A DNA stretch of 64,000 bases from Fistulifera solaris (lineage: Eukaryota; Bacillariophyta; Bacillariophyceae; Naviculales; Stauroneidaceae). The notes below the pieces were generated by a model. It did no database searches. It saw only the letters and a list, made by a program, of their open reading frames with translations, and had not been told where the DNA came from. A program made the position numbers and the translations under genes. Numbering within the stretch: the first letter of the stretch is position 1; each line of letters starts with the position of its first letter. Positions 31,534-43,193 of this stretch are shown here, in pieces. The stretch spans positions 62,001 to 126,000 of the forward strand of contig AP026176.1 in the NCBI GenBank assembly GCA_030295235.1, given 5' to 3'.

Positions 31534-33305
31534 TCACCGCTTTACATCGTCTCCGACTCCTAAGAAATGCAAAGCATGTTCGTATCGACTGAGTGTATGA
31601 TCTTGAAGCATGTTCCCATCGATAAAAATACCCATCTTCGACAGCTTTCGTGGATCGCAGACTTTGGCATTGTAGGATATTCGATCGTCGTCGGGACTTT
31701 TAGACTCGTCCGTTCGTTGTATCCACAAAACATTGGATGCGGGAATTTCTAGTATGGGAGCACCCGCCTTGGGAGGCAATCGCTTGGTCTTTGCCTCCTG
31801 AACTAATTTTACAAGCTTTTCGTCCGGATCGGATCGGCGTGCAAAAACCTTGACTTTCTGCCAGAGTCTTGGACGTTGGTTGCCTACCGCGCTGAGGCTG
31901 GCCAGTAAATGCCGAACTGAATCCACGGATAAAAAGGGTACAACATCGCGATCGTAAATGTAAGCGGTACAAGAATTCAATGCGGATTTCGGAACAAACT
32001 CCAAAGGAGAAAACACGGGAGGCGTTGCGTAAGCAAAGCATCGAACGTTGCGCCCTTCCACTAATTTCCGTTCATCTTGATGACACAAAATATGCAACAG
32101 GCATGCGGTTCCGGCACCTAAGGAGTGACCGGTCAAAACCAGCTCATAATTCTCATTCGACCGCAGCACTTTCATTACCGTCTCTCGCGCCGCTTCCCAA
32201 ACGCGCTCCGCCATGTTGGCCATTTCGGCGTGCGCTTCTCCTCCGCAAAACGGTCGCGACTGCGCCGCTACATCCACCACAATTTCCGAAAACGAAAATG
32301 TCCCGCGAATCGCTAAAACGACTTGTTGATTGATATGATCGACGGCCACAAAATGCCGCAAATGATATCCCTCCGTATCATGATCCAAATCCAACGAAAC
32401 AATGTCTTCTTCTGGCACACCAACATGATCGCTCACGAGTGTCCGTGTCATGCTATTGGCGCGACTATCGAAACGTCCATCAATACCAATTTGCACCGAT
32501 CGTATCATATTATTTCCATAAGCGGCGGTCGCGTATTTCATGAATCTGGATTGAAAAGCGAATGTCAGATAGATTCAGTAATAAATAAGATTTAAGCACA
32601 TGAGATAATACTTTCTTACCGATATGACTCTTCTTCCGTGGGTACATTCTTGGATGCATTCTCTTTCAAGGCTTCATCGCGCCGATCGCCCACAACGAGA
32701 TACTGCTGAATTTCCCGTAACGCCAATATATTTCCCAACAACCGCAACGACAATGCCTTGGTAATTTCCAAATCAATTTCGGTCGTTTTGAGATAGTCAC
32801 GAAAGGCTTGTATCGTCGGCTGAAGGCGTTCAAATTGCGATCGATCGGACCACAAATTGGTCACCGAACTGGACAAAAGCCCGCCACCGAAAACACATCG
32901 GCAACCCCCCGCCGCCAGCCTTGTTCAATGGATCGTTGCAATCGTTTTCCTTTACTGCGCCAAGTAGGATCTTTCATAGATTTTTTAATGTTTTCTCGTT
33001 CCGATTCGTCGAGGGGCAATTGATTTTCCAAAGTCTCTTCTTCGGTAGAAGCCGTGCTGTTCGTGTCATCGTCGCGTTTGACGCGTCCCGTGCTTCCTCC
33101 TGTCGCAAAATAAGTCCGCAATGGTTCGACTAATGCATTCTTTTTGCGATACGGAATTGAACGAAATCGATTGGGTACAACGGCCGCGGTCGACATGCCC
33201 ACCGCCAAGAAAGGCGTTCGACTGAATTGCCGGCCGCCAGACGGTCGAGCCGTCAAAAGAAAAAGCGCCCAAGAGAGTTGTCATGGTCATGGTTATTATC
33301 CACAT
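31534..33305 (-). CDS. Class 3 lipase (diacylglycerol-lipase-like), secretory N-terminus
   Basis: An alpha/beta-hydrolase that likely cleaves acylglycerols. Two exons, 33305-32620 and 32545-31534, with a 74-bp GT-AG intron splitting the Arg codon before FMKYATAAYG, give 565 aa. The N-terminus MWIITMTMTTLLGAFLLTA is a plausible signal peptide. The catalytic set is visible in exon 2: oxyanion strand VLAIRGTFS, nucleophile elbow TGHSLGAGT, an Asp in YDRDVVPFLS, and His in RYEHALHFL near the end. Two mononucleotide runs disturb the frame: A5 at 33260-33264 (one too many) and A4 at 32890-32893 (one too few). They cancel, and the exons sum to 566 codons. Animal DAG lipases share this core, but the substrate here is inferred only. 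Confidence 0.8.
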
Positions 33306-34269
33306 GGATGTAAAACACTGACGAATGCAGCAAGCATTGACAACACAAGTATCACTGAAGCGATCGATCTTTCGATGCATTTCTTTTTCGTGCAAATAAC
33401 GGGTGCGTGAAACGCAAGGTGTCTCACGACTCAAAGCAGTCACAAAAAAAAGTAATATACACTTTCCTCTATTGTAGAACTCGTGCGGACGTTTGATTGG
33501 TGGAAAAAATCGTCGTCAAAAGTATACTCTTTAGTCTATAGTGTATACAATCGAAAACGATGCACTAACCTTCCTTGGCACTAACATCATCTCAACATAA
33601 AAATCAAGATATGCACAGCCATTTTTTTAAGGAATTGGATGCCATCCTTTCTAAAACAATGATGTCACTTCTGATCATCAGACGACGGAGATTCATGGTA
33701 CCCAGTAGCAGTCCGGCTTGGCAAAATATTGGTTCGGGACTCATGACTGGTGTGTCCAGTCGTGGTATTCTGCAGCTACACTTTGAACTATAGAAAAGAT
33801 TCATTTAGTATTCGGACTCCCGTACCGGTACTGGATTCTTTTTCTTGTTTCTGATTTCACTGACACAGAAAATGGTTCCGAAATTCCGAACGTCGATACA
33901 ATCAGTACACGAAAAAGCATCCCATTTTCCCAACAACGTGAAAACGAGCGATCCTTCATCATTATTTGGTTGGATTTTTCGCGGAGAAATTACTCATGAG
34001 CAACGAGAGAATCATTTGATGCTAAAACACTTTCTATAAAGTCCATGTGTTTGAAACAATAGCGACAAAGGTCGACAGTGAAAGAAAGTTCGTCGGTCGT
34101 CTAATCTTTTGACCAGCCGGTTCGTGATCCATTGCGTTAGACATCCATTTCACAAGGAAAACCTTGATTGTCAGGTTCTTTTGTTCATTGACTCTCTTGA
34201 TGTCATCTCTTTTCATATTTTACAATTCGGTACCCTTTCATCAGGCCTCGCAATTGTGGATCGACGAAG
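33306..34269. other. Gene-free spacer
   Basis: No coding region recognised. It holds one diverged solo copy of the satellite hairpin element at 33741-33796 and AT-rich sequence. Confidence 0.5.
33741..33796 (-). repeat. Diverged solo copy of the 220-bp satellite core
   Basis: Keeps the order 'tcatgactgg', 'ccagtcgtgg', 'acttt' and 'ctatag.aaa' of the satellite's reverse complement. The stem is CATGACTGG-tgtgt-CCAGTCGTG, one pair longer than in the array. Confidence 0.6.
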
Positions 34270-35058
34270 ATGATCAAGGCAAGCACGCAACCCTGCTCAT
34301 CACCACTTCGGGAACGAAGTATCATTTGTCAACTAGCGACACCCAAAGCACCCCGCCCCGTGAAGCGTCTTCATGAGATTGCGTCATTCTTTCCAACTAT
34401 GGAAAGTCTGGACGACAAAATGAACCAAGAAAACACGAAGTGCGACCTTCTCTGCAAGACGTCGGACAAGGCATTGAAGCTTACCAACCCGTATGCGAAT
34501 ATTCCCAAAACGCCGGATGATCAGCAGCTTGTTCACAGGCGTCGCTCAAAAAGAGGACACGAAATGAAGTTTCCCACTCAATTTCAAAATCCTTTGGAAG
34601 CACCACCAAGTCTTGAGTTACCATTCATCCTTCCTTTGGACGAAACTCCAATCAAGAAAGAGAATGAAAAGAACGGCGCTGGCGACGATCTGTCGCAGAA
34701 AGGATCCATCACTACTCTAAAAATAGATTCGAATGAAGTTGACAGCTTCTTGACTTGCAGTACTATGGACTCTGTTGACTATCGAGTGCGTCATGCGAGG
34801 GATAAACCATCTATGACGGTAACCGGTCAAGCTCAAACACGCTACCCCAGCCGAGTTCAAGTGCTCGTGCGCACCAAATCAGTCCTTTCCAGCTGCAGCG
34901 ACTTGTCAGATGAGGAGTATGATGTTGCATTGCAAGAAAAGCCGTTACCCGTTGTAGATATCCTGTTCAAACAGCGGAAAGCATCGACGGCAACGAAAAC
35001 AATGCATCGTTGCATTCGCAACGTTTCATCGAATGTTGCGATGAACCCAGCAGCTTGA
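34270..35058 (+). CDS. Hypothetical protein, 262 aa
   Basis: A single open frame of 262 codons with no domain I recognise. It is hydrophilic, rich in Lys, Ser, Thr and Pro, with short basic clusters (HRRRSKRG near 90, suggestive of nuclear import) and an acidic serine patch (SCSDLSDEEYDVA near 215). No signal peptide or membrane segment. Met43 (34399) is an alternative start that would drop the least protein-like part. It ends 105 bp before the convergent SMU1 gene. Length and codon use support a gene, but function is unknown. Confidence 0.5.
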   Translation: MIKASTQPCSSPLRERSIICQLATPKAPRPVKRLHEIASFFPTMESLDDKMNQENTKCDLLCKTSDKALKLTNPYANIPKTPDDQQLVHRRRSKRGHEMKFPTQFQNPLEAPPSLELPFILPLDETPIKKENEKNGAGDDLSQKGSITTLKIDSNEVDSFLTCSTMDSVDYRVRHARDKPSMTVTGQAQTRYPSRVQVLVRTKSVLSSCSDLSDEEYDVALQEKPLPVVDILFKQRKASTATKTMHRCIRNVSSNVAMNPAA

Positions 35059-35162
35059 TGAAATGGCATTTGCGGAATCTTTTTCTTTTTTGTGATAGTG
35101 ATAAAGATGCAATAGCATCTATGAAGGGTATAACAAACCATATTTTGCGAATCATCTAGCGT

Positions 35163-37007
35163 TCATTTCCACAGCACCAGTTTTCCCTTGGATTGTCGCT
35201 TGTCGTTGCTAAACGCCCCGAGTATGTGTTTATAAGGGTGATAAAGCATGGCAGAGATTTCTGCACCTTGTCCTTCCTTTAATCGAGAGCCTTGTGTTCC
35301 AAAATCGCGAATTGACGAAACGAGTTCTCCGGTCTTCACGTGGAACACGGCACATTCACCATTTTCTTGCACCGCATACAAGGTATGTTGAGATGATGAC
35401 ACGGTCGCGGCCACCATAACGGTGGGAGTCACAAAGCGCTGCTCCACTGTTCCTTCTAAGGTCACGGCGAACGCCACAGTACTGCGCGGAACAATCAAGA
35501 GCTTTTTGTTCTGCAGAGGAATCACAGTAATCACCGGCATTGTGTCAGTTCCATCCGTAAACGTGTTCACTACCATACTCTGACCCACTGCAGAATGATC
35601 GCGTGGCTGTAGAATATTTACACTTTCCCCGGTGGATTGATTCCAAATTCGGACGGTTCCATCCCCGCTACTCGTCACTACAGACATTTCTTCGTCGTCG
35701 GAAATATAAAGACACGATGTAATGTAAGATGTATGTCCCAGAAACTCTTTCGCACAGTGAGCCTTGAATTTGGTTCGACTTCCTTGTCCATCTAGCTTCA
35801 GCTCTTTTATATTGTATTCCCTCACGACCGAGCCGCTCGCCACCAAAAGGTGTCGATCACTGTCAAGTCTAAAGCACAACGAGATGACGGATTCCTTCCC
35901 TACCAACGAGATTTTTTCTAAAGACGATCCTGTTCTTAAGCTCCACAGCACGACAGTCCCGTCCACGGCCCCACTCGCCAGATACTTGCCAATGCTGGAA
36001 ATAGCGAGTGCCGTGACCGCGACATCATGTCCCATGAGTTTGTCTTCCTTTTGGTATTCATAGTCTTGAATATTGAGTTTCGAGTATTGCTGACGACCAT
36101 CCCAGATCTCGATCAATCCATCCGAGGATCCGGTAATCAAGTTGGCACCGTCGGGTGTAAAGACGGCCGCTTCACAGGTGGCTTTCTTACCAAACGAAAT
36201 TGTGGAATATACATCTTGGGGAATGGGCTCCATTTCGTTCGGTACATACTGATCCAGATCATCGACCGCGACAACCTCTCCACGAACGCTCCCCAGTACC
36301 AAATCAAACTGCTTCTTGCGCTTTTTGCGTTTCGTTTCGTTTTTGTTGTCATCGTCATCATCGTATTGCTTCGTTTGCGGCAACATGCCCGTATGCGACT
36401 GCCACTGTACCGCCTGTTGCAACAACATTGGTAGACGTTGACGCGGATGCGATGGCACCCAATCTTCGATCAGTTCTGCCAAGCGCTCTCGCGAGGCTTT
36501 TAAGGAACCACCTTCGTAATACTGATACGGCACGTGCGCGTGCGGATTCGTTTGTCGTACCGCCGCCAAGGCCGCGAGTTTCTGTTCAACCAAACGACCC
36601 CATGTCGTCGTCGTCCCTAATTCCGTATCAGGAATCGACTGCTCGTGTAGAAACGGCTGCACGCACCGATAGGTCGCGTACGCGACATCCCATTCTCCTT
36701 GATCGGCCAATTCTAATATTGTACATACATACGCTTGCGCTTGCAGTGCCGGCACGTGCGGATTCCGCTGGGGATCCAAGGCTTCCAGTGCCGTCAACAC
36801 CGCATCCCATTGTCCCGTTTGAATCCATTGCGGCAACGCATCTTTGACAAAACTGGCCGCTAAACCAACCTTCGTTTCTTGTTGCAACGTCCGTGCGGTG
36901 TGATGATGTCCTTGTTCCGTCAAATGCGCTCCAATGAGACGTAAAATGTCGTCGGATTTGATTTCCAGTGTATGGTTGGTATGCTTTGCTTTGAAAAACT
37001 GGCTCAT
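35163..37007 (-). CDS. SMU1: SMU1-like WD40 spliceosomal protein
   Basis: A single-exon, intact 614-aa protein matching SMU1, which partners with RED/IK in the activated spliceosome and affects splice choice. The N-terminus has a LisH/CTLH region (DDILRLIGAHLTEQGHHHTA, ALPQWIQTGQWDAVLTALE, with further helices to about 190). A basic Asp/Lys linker (DDDDDNKNETKRKKRKK) follows, then WD40 repeats from about 270: AVFTPDGANLITGSSDGLIE, GHDVAVTALAISSIGKYLAS, GDGTVRIWN and a last blade ending KGKLVLWK. The order (LisH, CTLH, then WD40) and the terminal LVLWK fit SMU1 better than other WD proteins. Confidence 0.85.
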   Translation of the reverse strand: MSQFFKAKHTNHTLEIKSDDILRLIGAHLTEQGHHHTARTLQQETKVGLAASFVKDALPQWIQTGQWDAVLTALEALDPQRNPHVPALQAQAYVCTILELADQGEWDVAYATYRCVQPFLHEQSIPDTELGTTTTWGRLVEQKLAALAAVRQTNPHAHVPYQYYEGGSLKASRERLAELIEDWVPSHPRQRLPMLLQQAVQWQSHTGMLPQTKQYDDDDDNKNETKRKKRKKQFDLVLGSVRGEVVAVDDLDQYVPNEMEPIPQDVYSTISFGKKATCEAAVFTPDGANLITGSSDGLIEIWDGRQQYSKLNIQDYEYQKEDKLMGHDVAVTALAISSIGKYLASGAVDGTVVLWSLRTGSSLEKISLVGKESVISLCFRLDSDRHLLVASGSVVREYNIKELKLDGQGSRTKFKAHCAKEFLGHTSYITSCLYISDDEEMSVVTSSGDGTVRIWNQSTGESVNILQPRDHSAVGQSMVVNTFTDGTDTMPVITVIPLQNKKLLIVPRSTVAFAVTLEGTVEQRFVTPTVMVAATVSSSQHTLYAVQENGECAVFHVKTGELVSSIRDFGTQGSRLKEGQGAEISAMLYHPYKHILGAFSNDKRQSKGKLVLWK

Positions 37008-37309
37008 TTTTGGATAGACTAATATAGCTTGAATACACCGTAATAATAAGTTTTACTCCGTATTACTTTTATATGTTTGTCGTTGTTGCTGAAAGTACTA
37101 TTTATACCGTTGGACGGAGTACGGTACTTATCAAACGAGCCTGACTACAACCGACTGACTATTTGATTTGAGTCCCGAACTGCATCCACGAAGCTTTGGT
37201 GCTTACAAAGTACGGAGTACCAGGTACTCCGGAGTACAAGTATTCTTTCGATCAAATCAGATAATGTTCTTGCTAAACAGCCGCTTGCAGTTAGTTGGGT
37301 AGGATCGAA

Positions 37310-37565
37310 AGAACTGGTCCAGAATTTCTGGACCACAACAGAATTTCTGTATGACCGAAAAATGACCAATCCAGATTATCTTGGAACACCCACTTTCTTT
37401 TGTTCTGATCAAAACACGCTTTCCAAAATTACCGGACGGTGCATGACGTTTCGTCATTAAACAAAACACCGTCTCCCGGATTTCTGGAATGTGTTCAGCA
37501 GTTCGGAAGGATCGAAAAAGACTAATCCAGAATTTCTGGATAACAACAGAATTTCTGTATGACCG
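37310..37565. repeat. Palindromic repeat block D
   Basis: Several palindromes of the TCCAGAATTTCTGGA family (37317, 37527) with the companion phrases 'cacaacagaatttctgtatgacc', 'agcagttcggaaggatcgaaa' and 'actttctttt' known from blocks A and B. It is an isolated 250-bp remnant upstream of the carbonic-anhydrase-like genes. Confidence 0.8.
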
Positions 37566-38396
37566 ATGTTTTTTGTACCAGAGTCTTGTAGATTCTACGT
37601 CAGCGTAGATATCGTTAATCGTTAGATCGTATGTACTGGATGTTTGGGCCGCAAATTCTTTACATCTTCTCCCCTATCGAATAAATTTTCTATTTCAACG
37701 TACAAGCAACGTACAAATGAGCAATCATTGAAGGGTGACTGGATGATCGCTGTGGAAAAAACAAATAATAATGCTCGATGACGCAACTCCCTAGAAAGAA
37801 CGATTCAGATTCATGAGTGGATTCAATCGTGTCAATGATACCTGGTAGTCAAATTTTTCCACGATTGTCCAGATTTTTCAACCAAAAAACGCGCGAACGA
37901 ACGGCAAATTTGTGGAGCCCTGCGGGCGCGCACGAGTCAAAAGAATGACGCGCGGACAAACTCACATACATTTTGCCAGGATGACCTCGCTTCCCGTTGT
38001 TTCGTATGAAACTGACGCAAGCCAAAAACTCTTTTTATCGACTATCGACCGCACGATTGCGCTTTCGGTCCAGTCCACGTGTCACGCTACTAAATAACCA
38101 AAGGGGCACTATCCATTACTCCTTCAACGGAAAAGTCACGCGGTAACAATATTCGTTTAATACTATACATTCTTCCCACCGAAACACCAAATTCGAGCGA
38201 AGTAACTTTGTGTTCGATCCTGTGAACTCTTTATTTACAGCGTTTCCGTGGATCCATTTTCGTCCTCTTCATTTTTATTTTTATTGTTTCTTCTCACTTT
38301 ATTATCACTCACTGACCAGCGAAGAGGAGGAGATCTTTCTCTCATAAAATCTCTGTTTTTGTTTTGAGAACGACAAGGCAAGCAAATAAATAAATA
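37566..38396. other. Spacer/5' region of the first carbonic-anhydrase-like gene
   Basis: No gene seen. Two TGACGC hexamers (37946-37951 and 38013-38018) sit about 380-450 bp before the start codon; TGACGC is one of the CO2/cAMP-responsive element variants described for a P. tricornutum CA promoter, but two hexamers are weak evidence. The last 60 bp are a T-rich leader ending 'aaataaataatg'. Confidence 0.3.
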
Positions 38397-40080
38397 ATGC
38401 CGAGATTGACGCTGCCGTTCATGGTTGTGGCTCTTTGGGCCACTTCTGCCGTGGCCGACGACGATGGGGCGAACCGTCCGGCCGAGTACGATCGTTTCAA
38501 TTACGATACAACGGTCCGTGCGAACGATCACAACGACTATGGTCCCGAAGACTGGATTCGTGTGCGATGCCCCGACACTAAGACCTGCTTGGGATGGCCC
38601 GATTCCTTTGATGAGGGTATTGGATGGTCGTTCCCCGAGAACTCGTGTCGATGGTGCCCACAAGGCCGCGGTTGCGGAACGCATCATCAAAGTCCCATCA
38701 ATGTATATCGCGAAGTCGTGAACGAGAACGATCGATTGCACAATGTGTGCATTGATGGGCACTGGATGAAGTACTTTGATAGTACGTGCACTTGGGATGA
38801 ACTGGTGCGCAACAATGCCTTTTCGATCGAACGTCATACACTCAAGATTGCACAGCCGACCGAGCAGATGGCGGATGGATCTTTCCGTATCGGTTGCCAA
38901 AACGAGTTGGGTCGTCGTTGGGGCAAGATTGATTTCGCCAAGGGATTTTCGGATTGGTGGCATTTGAGCCACGTGGACTTGCACGTGCCATCGGAACACA
39001 CCCAAAACGGTAAGCGATACGATGGTGAAATTCAAATGTATCACTTTTATTCCGTCTCTGGAGAACAAGCCGGTGTCAACAATGAGGTAAGTACATATTT
39101 TTCATGATTCTTTCTGGTGAATTGCTGACTTGCTGGAAAATTGAAGTTGTATCTTACGTTTTGCGCTTCAAACCTTCACACTCTCACTCTCTCTCTCGCA
39201 GATGGGCACGGTGACTGTGTTTTTGCAAGTGTACGACAATGTCCCCGATTACGGTACACTGAATCGCGTCATTTGTCAATGGCGCAAGGTTGAAGATCAA
39301 ACCCGTGCCGCTTGTGGCTTGCCCAGTGTGGAAACGGACTATCCCGGATGTCATGTTTACACGCGAGGACGTGGCGTTTCGACGTCGTCTGGATTGCGTT
39401 CCTTGATCGAGACGAATACGACACTGGCTCCCAAGCCCAAGTCGGCGCACGACATTCTGATGCACAATTATTTGCATCCCGAAAATATTATGCCCATCAC
39501 CATGGACGAAGACGATTATAAAGACGAAGATGACTTTGATTGGGCCGCCTTTATTGCGGCACAATACGAGAATGATCGCCAAGTCCAGAATCGTCGTCAC
39601 TTGTTGAATTACGATCACGTCGGTACTTGGCACAATTACTGGCCACTGATTGATAGCCGGACGGAATACTACTATCGATACGGTGGTACACAAACGGTCC
39701 CACCCTGCTACGGTCGATTCGTTCTCGGCAACAATCGCGCCCAAACGAACAATTGGCGTGTCATGAAAGATCCGATTCGCATTTCGCAGCGCCAATTGAA
39801 CGAATTGCATCGTTTACTGCGCGAACGGATCGCACCGCCCGATGATCCTTTGGTGGCCTGTCAAGCCGATACGGCCGCCAAGGTCGATCCAGTCACCGGT
39901 TTTGTCGATGTCGCCCGTCCGTTGCAAAACAATGACAAGGCGCATCACATGGTGTATTGTGAATGTGAAAACTGGGGCAGTCAATGGGAAGAAGACAAGG
40001 AATATTGTCGCATCTTTCGCAATGACAAGAATGCTCGTTTGTTTCAGCATCCTTACAACTTTTATACCGAGGGCTTTTAA
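38397..40080 (+). CDS. Secreted alpha-carbonic-anhydrase-like protein, copy 1
   Basis: Exons 38397-39086 and 39202-40080 flank a 115-bp GT-AG intron and give 522 aa. A signal peptide (MPRLTLPFMVVALWATSAVA) precedes the mature start near DDDGANRP. The alpha-CA fold is clear: HHQSPINVYRE near 101, DLHVPSEHTQNGKRYDGEIQ near 199, GTVTVFLQVY, TQTVPPCYGRF near 442 and VMKDPIRISQRQL. Against the family pattern H-x-H...E-H-T...E-x-H, by-eye alignment puts Asp where the first zinc His should be and Gln where the third should be, keeping only the middle one, so catalysis is doubtful. A long acidic insert (DEDDYKDEDDFDW) and a Cys-containing C-terminal extension distinguish it. Substrate if active would be CO2/HCO3-. 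It is tandem with copy 2. Confidence 0.8.
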
Positions 40081-40675
40081 GAAGAGCTGCTGAAGATCTC
40101 GTGTGTTCGATGGCGTGCCTTAATCTATTTCCTCGGTTGGGACATGCTTTTTTTGGCTGGTTCGGTTTGTGGTTTGTGATTTTGTGAGACGGCTGGCGAA
40201 AAGATCGGGTCACGATTGATTTCCCTCTACTTATTACTATAGAATTGTCATGTGTCAGGTTTTTTCAAGTACTCTTTTCAATACTTGCATTGGCACTCTG
40301 GTTCCGAATGTTATCGTAGCCGTTATTTATTGTATGATATTTTTTTGCCTCTCTGTAAGTGAGTCCCCAATTTCCCTTTTTCAACGGAAATGAGCCCACT
40401 CTTTCGTGGCATATTCACAAAATTGTGTCGTCTTTGCCGCGATTGATTCCCTCCAACTCCGCCGTCCGCCAAAAGGGCGCGGAAGAAAAAAAAACTTTGC
40501 GTCTCTTTTGCGGGGCAGCTGCAATTGTCATTTTATTTTATTTTATTTTTTTGTGGTCTCGTGCTCTCTGGTTGTTGGTGAAAAAGAGTTCCGTCTGTTG
40601 AGACTACCGTCAATTCTCTCTCTTTTTCTTCTTTGTGCCTTTCCTACATCTCTACAGTTTCTTCAATTCATCAAA
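40081..40675. other. Spacer between the two carbonic-anhydrase-like genes
   Basis: A 595-bp T-rich interval with no gene. It has pyrimidine runs and 'ttactatag' at 40230. The last 100 bp is a CT-rich leader ('ctctctctttttcttctttg') before the second copy. Confidence 0.5.
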
Positions 40676-42349
40676 ATGCCCCGCATTGCTGTACGAGCCG
40701 CCCTCGCGGTCCTGCTCGCGACTTCGACCGTTGCCGACGACAGCTCGAATCGTCCGGCCGAGTATGATCGTTTCAATTACGAAACGACCGTTCGAGCAAA
40801 CGATCACAACGACTACGGCCCCGAAGACTGGATTCGTGTGCGCTGTCCCGACCCGAAGACGTGCCTGGGATGGCCCGATTCCTTTGACGAAGCCATCGGA
40901 TGGTCTTTCCCCGAAAACTCCTGTCAATGGTGCCCCGCCGGCCGCGGTTGCGGTGTGACGCATCATCAAAGTCCTATCAACGTCTATCGCGACGTGCAAA
41001 TTGAAGGTGATCCGTTGTATAATCCCTGCATTGATGGGCACTGGATGAAGTTCTTTGATAGTACGTGCACGATGGAAGAATTGCAGCGCAACAACGCGTT
41101 TACAATCGAACGACATGCGCTCAAGATTGCGCAGCCCACCGAGCAGTTGGCGGACGGATCCTTCCGTATCGGCTGTCAAAGTGAGTTGGGTCGTCGTTGG
41201 GGCAAGATCGATTTCGCCAAGGGGTTCTCGCAGTGGTGGCATTTGAGTCATACCGACCTGCATGTCCCCTCGGAGCATACACAGAACGGCAAACGATACG
41301 ATGGAGAGATTCAGTTGTATCACTTTTATTCTGTCTCTGGAGAAGAAGCCGGTGTGAATAATGAGGTAAGATGACTTTCTAGCTAGTTGGTGTCTTTCGT
41401 TCGATCATTATCAACGAGATTTCAGTGAATCTCAACGAATCTTTTTTTCATGATTACAACAGATGGGTACTGTCAGTTTCTTTTTGCAGTCGTACGATGA
41501 TACCCCCGATTACGACATGTTGAATCGCGTCATTTGTCAATGGCGTCGTGCGGAAGATCAAAATCGTGCCGCCTGTGGGTTGCCCAGTGTCGAAACCGAG
41601 TATCCTGGTTGCCACAGCTATTCTCGAGGAAATGCCGCTTCGACTACCGCCGGACGCAACTTGCGCACGACCGTCGACGCTAACGCGACACTTCTCGAGA
41701 AACCCCTGTCGGCACACGACATTATCATTCACAACTATCTCAATCCTACCGGTGAGCGCAAAACCATCACCATGAGTGAAGAGGACTACAAGGACGAAGA
41801 TGACTTTGACTGGGCCGCATTCATTGCGGATGTTTACGAAAACGAACGTCAGGTCCAGAATCGTCGTCATTTGAGAGACTACGACCACGTCGGTCCTTGG
41901 CACAACTACTGGCCTCTGATTGGAGTCAAGACAGAGTATTACTACCGATACAGTGGCTCACAAACGATCCCCCCGTGCTACGGTCGCTTCGTGGAAGGCA
42001 ACAATCGTGCCCAAACTAACAACTGGCGTGTCATGAAAGATCCCATCCGGATCTCCAAGAGACAGTTGGCCGAATTGCACCGCTTGTTGCGCGAGCGTAT
42101 CGCTCCCCCACGGATCCTCTCGTGGCCTGCCAACCAGATACGGCCGCGAAAGTAGATCCCACCACCAATTTTGTGGATGTGGCGCGGCCTTTGCAACAAG
42201 TCGAAAAGGCGCACCACATGGTGTATTGCGAATGCGAAAACTGGGGCAGTCAGTGGGAAGAAGACAAGGACTACTGTCGTATTTTCCGGGACGATCGCAA
42301 CGCACGTTACTTTCAACACCCGTACAACTTTTACACGGAAGGATTTTAA
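40676..42349 (+). CDS. Secreted alpha-carbonic-anhydrase-like protein, copy 2
   Basis: Tandem paralogue of the gene at 38397, with the intron at the same place (exons 40676-41365 and 41463-42349; exon 1 is exactly 690 nt in both). Signal peptide MPRIAVRAALAVLLATSTVA. The same motifs appear (THHQSPINVYRD, DLHVPSEHTQNGKRYDGEIQ, SQTIPPCYGRF), with the same apparent loss of two zinc histidines (Asp and Gln instead). The acidic insert is retained (SEEDYKDEDDFDW) and a few residues longer. A C5 run at 42105-42109 is one base short for RIAPPTDPLVAC; counting it restores 525 aa. The pair are about four-fifths identical, consistent with a fairly recent duplication. Confidence 0.8.
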
Positions 42350-42392
42350 ACAGTTAATGCACTAGAATCTCCTAATACACATCATGTAATTG

Positions 42393-42492
42393 ATTGCTAG
42401 TAAGCGAGCCATCGATTTGTCTCATGATTAATGATCGCTGTCAATTGCTAGTAAGCGAGCCATCGATTTGTCTCATGATTAATGATCGCTGT
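42393..42492. repeat. 51-bp tandem duplication in the 3' flank of copy 2
   Basis: The segment starting 'attgctagtaagcgagccat' at 42393 is repeated at 42444, ending 'aatgatcgctgt' in both, near-perfectly. It lies about 45 bp past the stop codon and may be transcribed. Confidence 0.9.
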
Positions 42493-43193
42493 GTTTATCA
42501 AGCGTCTTTGAATTGGTGAGTAATCGTGAGCTTTCACACATCGTGCATCTACAAGGAATTATTTGCCTACAGCGATGCAAATGACGCGCTGCTTTCGACT
42601 CGCGCCATTTAACTAGCGAGTACCCAGAGTATGGTCCGGAGATAAGATGATATAAAATCGTATCAAATGGGCTGTGCAACGTGCAACGTGCTTAGTACTA
42701 CACTGGAAATTGGAACGTGAATGGATTTGAAATTTAGACATTTTAGTCTCACTAGCTAGACCATAGTCTCTGTCTAGAGACGAAAAGTTAGCACAGATCA
42801 TGTTGTAATTTCCATGGAAATTATGGGGCTCCTGGATAGCTCAAACGGCCTCTTACTACTTTGTCTATCATCCCGTACCTAGTACCTAGCGCGTGGCGTG
42901 TTCGCTCTCCGACGATCGATATTTTTAGGCCTCGATAGGCCTCCCTAGCTCGAATCAGGCCATGGGCGTATTTCCAAATAGCCTTCATAACTTTATGGTG
43001 TTTCTCTGTACAGACAGATTTTGCTAGGTACTTGGCGCTTTCTCGTCAGAAAAAGCCTTGAAATCTTTAAAAAAGATTTGCTTGTTTTGACAACCAGAAA
43101 TAATTGGATCCTTCGACGCAAACAGCTTCTCCCTTTTTCATTTTCACGTTAACGCAAGATCTTTTGCAGTTTTTTACAGCCCCGAGTCCCAAC
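42493..43193. other. Spacer/5' region of the NikA-like gene
   Basis: No gene is seen. It was searched in all frames for the missing N-terminal lobe of the NikA-like protein and none was found. A 'tttttacag' acceptor-like site lies at about 43172-43180, just before the first ATG, so a leader intron is possible. Confidence 0.5.

Noticed and set aside
42832-42905. tRNA-like start 'ggctcctggatagctcaaacggc'
   Set aside because: No TpsiC arm (GTTCGAATC type) and no acceptor pairing at the expected distance.
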